Shown piece by piece: positions 60,870-64,000 of a stretch of DNA of 64,000 nt (position 1 is the stretch's first letter; the number at the start of each line of letters is the position of its first letter). The stretch comes from VAXT01 sp963827725 (GTDB lineage: Bacteria > Actinomycetota > Thermoleophilia > Gaiellales > Gaiellaceae), in NCBI GenBank assembly GCA_963827725.1, contig CAWHBM010000001.1:124001-188000 (forward strand). The letters run 5' to 3'. The translations under genes were made by a program, and so were the position numbers. Under the pieces are notes generated by a model. That model was not told the DNA's origin. It made no database searches and saw only the letters and a list, made by a program, of their open reading frames with translations.

Positions 60870-62237
60870 ATGGCGGAACAGGTCGAGTCGAAGAACCGGG
60901 CCACTTCCAGCGAGGAGGCTCGCAAGGACGCGCTCGAGAAGATGAAGTCGGACGGGGTCGAGTTCCTGCTCCTCTGGTTCACCGACCTCGAGGGCCACCT
61001 GAAGAGCTTCGCGGTCACGCCCAGCGAGATCCCGGGCGCGCTCGACGACGGCATGGGCTTCGACGGATCGTCGATCACGGGCTTCAACGCGATCGAGGAG
61101 TCCGACATGGTTGCGATCCCGGACCCCGGCACCTATCGGATGATGCCCTGGAAGGAGGGCGAGACGAGAGTCGGCCGGATGATCTGCGACGTCGTCACGC
61201 CCGACGGCAAGCCATACGAGGGCGATCCGCGCTACGTGCTTCGCCGCGCGCTCGACCGGATGCAGTCGATGGGCTTCGAGACCTTCAACATCGGCCCCGA
61301 GCTGGAGTACTTCCTCTTCAAGGACGACACGGGCACGGAGACCCTCGACGAGGGCGGCTACTTCGCGATGACGACGTTGGACGCCGCCAGCGAGCTGCGC
61401 CAGGAGACCGTTCGCGGCCTCGAGCAGATGGGCATCCCGGTCGAGTACGTCCATCACGAGGTCGGTCCCTCGCAGCACGAGATCGACATCAAGTTCGCGC
61501 CGGCTCTCGAGATGGCCGACCACACGCTGACCTACCGCCTGATCGTGAAGGAGATCGCGAAGAAGGCCGGCTTCCACGCCACCTTCATGCCGAAGCCGAT
61601 CTTCGGCGAGAACGGCTCGGGCATGCACACGCACCAGTCGCTCTTCACGGACGGTCGCAACAGCTTCTTCGACGCCGACGACGCGTGGAACCTTTCCGAG
61701 GTCGGAAAGGCGTTCATCGCCGGCCAGCTCCGCCACGCGCGGGAGATCTCCGCGATCTTCGCCCAGTGGGTGAACTCCTACAAGCGGCTCGTGCCGGGAT
61801 ACGAGGCGCCGGTCTACGTCGCCTGGTCACGACGCAACCGCTCGGCGCTGATCCGGATCCCGCTCTACAAGCCCGGCTCGGAGCAGGCCACGCGCGCCGA
61901 GATTCGCTGTCCCGATCCCGCCTGCAACCCCTACCTCACCTTCGCGACCCTGCTGCATGCGGGCCTCGAGGGCATCGAGCAGGGCTACGAGCTGCCCGAG
62001 CCGATGGAGACGAACCTCTACCACCTGACGGCTGAGCAGCGGAAGGAGCGCGGCATCGTCTCGCTCCCGGAAACGCTCGGCGAGGCGATCGACGCGTTGG
62101 CGGAGTCCGAGCTCGCCAAGAAGGCGCTCGGCCCGCACATCTTCGACCGCTACATCGAGCTGAAGCGGAAGGAGTGGGACGACTACCGCGTCCAGCTCAC
62201 GGACTGGGAGATGGACCGCTACTTGAGCGTGCTGTAA
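60870..62237 (+). CDS. glnA: Glutamine synthetase, second copy
   Basis: 455 residues, intact type I enzyme. 'GFDGSSITGFNAIEESDMVA', 'GPELEYFLFKDD', 'HHEVGPSQHEIDIKFAPALE', 'PKPIFGENGSGMHTHQSLF' and 'RNRSALIRIPLYK' are the metal, glutamate and ATP sites. 'METNLYHLTAEQRKERGI' contains the Tyr at the classical adenylylation position. GAGGAGG lies 8 nt before ATG 60870. No PII or amtB gene adjoins it, unlike the first copy. Confidence 0.97.
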   Translation: MAEQVESKNRATSSEEARKDALEKMKSDGVEFLLLWFTDLEGHLKSFAVTPSEIPGALDDGMGFDGSSITGFNAIEESDMVAIPDPGTYRMMPWKEGETRVGRMICDVVTPDGKPYEGDPRYVLRRALDRMQSMGFETFNIGPELEYFLFKDDTGTETLDEGGYFAMTTLDAASELRQETVRGLEQMGIPVEYVHHEVGPSQHEIDIKFAPALEMADHTLTYRLIVKEIAKKAGFHATFMPKPIFGENGSGMHTHQSLFTDGRNSFFDADDAWNLSEVGKAFIAGQLRHAREISAIFAQWVNSYKRLVPGYEAPVYVAWSRRNRSALIRIPLYKPGSEQATRAEIRCPDPACNPYLTFATLLHAGLEGIEQGYELPEPMETNLYHLTAEQRKERGIVSLPETLGEAIDALAESELAKKALGPHIFDRYIELKRKEWDDYRVQLTDWEMDRYLSVL

Positions 62238-62340
62238 AAAAGTAGGAGAATCAAAGCCTTCACCGGTCCTCGCAGCTAGGCGAGCCGCGAGAGACCGCTG
62301 ACGGCCGACTGCGGGCTGCTCTTAGGGCAGCTCGTAGTCG
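62238..62340. other. Intergenic gap with hairpin-forming sequence
   Basis: No gene. CGACT...AGTCG with inner GCTGC/GCAGC forms a stem-loop around 62306-62338, the likely end of the glnA transcript or of the convergent PRC-barrel gene. No long U-run is present. Confidence 0.5.
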
Positions 62341-62598
62341 TTACAGGAACGAAAGGACGGCGTCGCGGTCGACGTTCAGGCCGATGACGCCGCTCGATGA
62401 GTCGATCTCGGAAATGGCGGCGGCCGGCACGAGGCGGCGGCGGCGCGAGAGGAATCCAGAAGAGCGGACAGAGATGGCGTCCGGGACATCCGGCGTGCTG
62501 CCGTACATCGGCGCCTCGACGGTTCCGACGATGCGTCCCTTCACGTCGGCGACGAGGTAGCCGATCGTGCGGAGGAGGTCAGCGTGAGCAGGGCTCAT
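62341..62598 (-). CDS. PRC-barrel-like small protein
   Basis: About 85 residues. 'LVADVKGRIVGTVEAPMYG' and 'FLSRRRRLVPAAAISEIDS' with 'VIGLNVDRDAVLSF' give the two-strand-pair PRC-barrel/DUF2171 pattern of small RNA-processing or photosystem-related beta barrels; here the role is unknown. ATG 62598 is preferred to TTG 62607. It is followed by a 138-bp gap holding the divergent promoter of the histidine kinase. Confidence 0.72.
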   Translation of the reverse strand: MSPAHADLLRTIGYLVADVKGRIVGTVEAPMYGSTPDVPDAISVRSSGFLSRRRRLVPAAAISEIDSSSGVIGLNVDRDAVLSFL

Positions 62599-62736
62599 CA
62601 GTTGCAACCTACCCAGGCGCTGTGACGGAAAAACTCGTAGCTCGTAAGGGAATTGTTAATCATCTCGGCCCGGGTTCGACCAGGTTCCCCGGCTCCCTTC
62701 TTCGGGCCGGGTAGACCCTCTTCCTACAATCGACAT

Positions 62737-64000
62737 ATGGATGCTCCGGCCCGATACCTGCAGCTTCTGACCGAGACGATCGCGGCGGTCAATTCGACGC
62801 TCGACCTCGAGGAGGTTCTCGGGCTCGTGGCCCGCAAGGTGGCGGAGGCGCTCGAGGCCGACGCGTGCTTCGTCTACCTGTACGACGAGCAGGCGGACGA
62901 GCTCGTCCTGCGCGCGACGCACGGCACCCGGGTCGAGGAGATGACGCGCACGCCGCGGATGAGGCCGGGAGAGGGAATCACCGGATCGGCTGCGCAGGAG
63001 CGCTCGCCGATCATGATCGCGGGCCAGGCGCATCTCGACGAGCGGTTCAAGGCCTTCCCGAACCTGCCCGAGGACGAGTACGAATCGATCCTCGCCGTCC
63101 CGATCCTCTCCTCGCGTCCCTGGCCGGCGTCGGCTCCCGCCGGGCAGAGCCCGGCTCCGCCGCCGCCTGACGCCGCTGGCGGCACGGGGCTCTCCGGGCC
63201 CGTGCTAGGGAGCACTGTTCCCTCCGGCCCCGCACCGCCAGCGGCGCCCCAGGAACACGAGGAGGTCACCACTCGGCTACAGGGGGCCATGAATGTCCGG
63301 ACGATCGAGCCGCGCGAGTTCTCGGACGCGGAGATCGACCTCCTCGTCGCGATCGCGGCGCAGGTGGCCCAGACGATCGAGCACGCGAAGCTCTACGCGG
63401 ACGCGCAGGCGCGGGTCTCCGAGCTCGAGGCGCTGGCGAAGATCTCCGAGGCGGTCTCGGAATCGCTCTACCTCGAGGAGTCGCTCGAGGCGATCGTGAC
63501 GACGACGATGGAGGCCGTCGGTGCGACCGGAGCGGCTCTCGTCCTGGAGGACGGAGGGATCGCGTGGCCCGAGGGCCGGCCGGGCGCGCACGCGATCAGG
63601 CTGCCGCTTCGCTGGAAGCGCCGCGCGATCGGCGAGCTCGTGTGTGATCGCGATACGCCGTTCACCGAGCAAGAGCGTGCGCTCCTCACGTCGATCGCTC
63701 ACCACGCCGCGGTGGCACTCGAGCACGGCCGGGCCGTGATGCGAGGCGTCCTGGCTCAGGAGATCCATCACCGGGTCAAGAACAACCTGCAAACGGTTGC
63801 GTCGCTTCTGCGGTTGCAGGCGAACTCCGACGAGGTCGATCCGAAGAAGGCTCTCGAGGACTCCGTGAACCGGATCCTCGCGATCGCCGCGGTGCACGAG
63901 GTGCTCACCGAGCGCCGCGACGAGGAGGTCGAGCTCGACGAGCTCCTCGACAGGCTGCGTTCGATGCTCGTCCAGGGGTTGGGCGCCGACAAGCACGTCG
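62737..64000 (+). CDS. GAF-domain sensor histidine kinase (3' end outside window)
   Basis: The frame is open from ATG 62737 to the window end. The first GAF domain is about residues 5-185: 'TIAAVNSTLDLEEVLGLVAR', 'FVYLYDEQADELVLRATHG', 'ESILAVPIL', then 'GAMNVRT'. About 52 residues of Pro/Ala/Gly-rich sequence from the inverted-repeat element at 63108-63264 interrupt it in frame. A second GAF follows ('ISEAVSESLYLEESLEAIV'). The phosphoacceptor region is 'EIHHRVKNNLQTVASLLRLQ' of the HisKA_2/HWE type. It is probably a cytosolic light, redox or stress sensor. The ATPase domain lies beyond the window. Confidence 0.88.
   Translation, partial: MDAPARYLQLLTETIAAVNSTLDLEEVLGLVARKVAEALEADACFVYLYDEQADELVLRATHGTRVEEMTRTPRMRPGEGITGSAAQERSPIMIAGQAHLDERFKAFPNLPEDEYESILAVPILSSRPWPASAPAGQSPAPPPPDAAGGTGLSGPVLGSTVPSGPAPPAAPQEHEEVTTRLQGAMNVRTIEPREFSDAEIDLLVAIAAQVAQTIEHAKLYADAQARVSELEALAKISEAVSESLYLEESLEAIVTTTMEAVGATGAALVLEDGGIAWPEGRPGAHAIRLPLRWKRRAIGELVCDRDTPFTEQERALLTSIAHHAAVALEHGRAVMRGVLAQEIHHRVKNNLQTVASLLRLQANSDEVDPKKALEDSVNRILAIAAVHEVLTERRDEEVELDELLDRLRSMLVQGLGADKHV
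63108..63264. repeat. About 157-bp inverted-repeat element inside the GAF kinase gene
   Basis: The terminal 16 bases (CTCCTCGCGTCCCTGG at 63108-63123) match the complement of 63249-63264 at 14 of 16 positions. Inside, CGCCGCTGGCGGCACGGGGC (63171-63190) pairs with 63227-63246 at 18 of 20. A separate GCCGGG/CCCGGC stem lies at 63139-63155, and AGGGA...TCCCT in the loop. The whole insert stays in frame, coding a Pro/Ala/Gly-rich peptide. No target-site duplication is obvious. Confidence 0.82.

Noticed and set aside
63108..63264. Insertion sequence with transposase
   Set aside because: The element is too short to code for a transposase and shows no target duplication. It is better described as a MITE/REP-like or hairpin repeat.

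Overview
The window is GC-rich, densely packed chromosomal DNA with many TGATG/ATGA overlaps and frequent GTG and TTG starts. Gene content points to a Gram-positive actinobacterial lineage. The evidence is the order fhaA-fhaB-pstP-ftsW/rodA-pbpA-pknB, a SUF system with SufU instead of SufA/E, a mycobacterial-type dCTP deaminase, DUF4446, and many lipoproteins and secreted beta-propellers. The deep-branching class Thermoleophilia (Gaiellales/Solirubrobacterales-like) is my best guess. This is inference, because there is no rRNA in the window.

Layout. 1-4 kb: end of an aa3-type oxidase locus (ctaD, ctaE) interleaved with Usp-like proteins and a 164-bp inverted-repeat element, then a diheme cytochrome c lipoprotein. 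4-8 kb (minus): STAS protein, TPR membrane protein, adenosine deaminase family, tatC, tatA. 8-12 kb: sufC-sufB-VOC-VOC-sufD. 12-15 kb: two secreted TolB-like propellers ending in RTX-like repeats, the second frameshifted. 15-23.5 kb: the most unusual block, three tandem paralogous GT-C glycosyltransferases flanked by two paralogous lipoproteins that fuse cytochrome c to an 18-cysteine, His-rich domain I do not recognise; a GT2 polyprenyl-phosphate sugar synthase follows. 24.5-27 kb: sufS-sufU-Rieske-methyltransferase, then a structured RNA/small-ORF locus with its own terminator. 27-32.7 kb: S51 peptidase, epimerase, dcd, DUF6220-like, enolase-like, dinB, pdxH. 32.8-35.6 kb: class-III aminotransferase and a Ser/Thr kinase. 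35.6-45.4 kb (minus): one long division/signalling operon (membrane kinase, fhaA, fhaB, pstP, ftsW/rodA, pbpA, PASTA kinase, ddl). 45.5-50 kb: small mixed genes. 50-62.3 kb: nitrogen region (amtB, PII, GNAT, glnA on minus; a second glnA at 60.9 kb), enclosing a delta-60 repeat protein, an arsR-AHSA1 pair, an ABC exporter, a GNAT and an MFS protein. 62.7 kb to the end: GAF histidine kinase interrupted in frame by a second long inverted-repeat element, running off the window.

A point that affects the whole annotation: at least 13 genes, many normally essential (ddl, ftsW/rodA, pstP, glnA, pdxH), carry one to three single-base frame shifts, nearly all one extra base in a short run. This looks like uncorrected sequencing or assembly error rather than decay. 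I annotate these as full-length genes and give the shift positions.

The best candidates for something undescribed are the cytochrome c/Cys-His lipoprotein pair around the glycosyltransferase triplet, the two large hairpin elements (2581-2744 and 63108-63264), the RNA locus at 27.17-27.40 kb, and the matching terminator-like leaders in front of both glnA genes.
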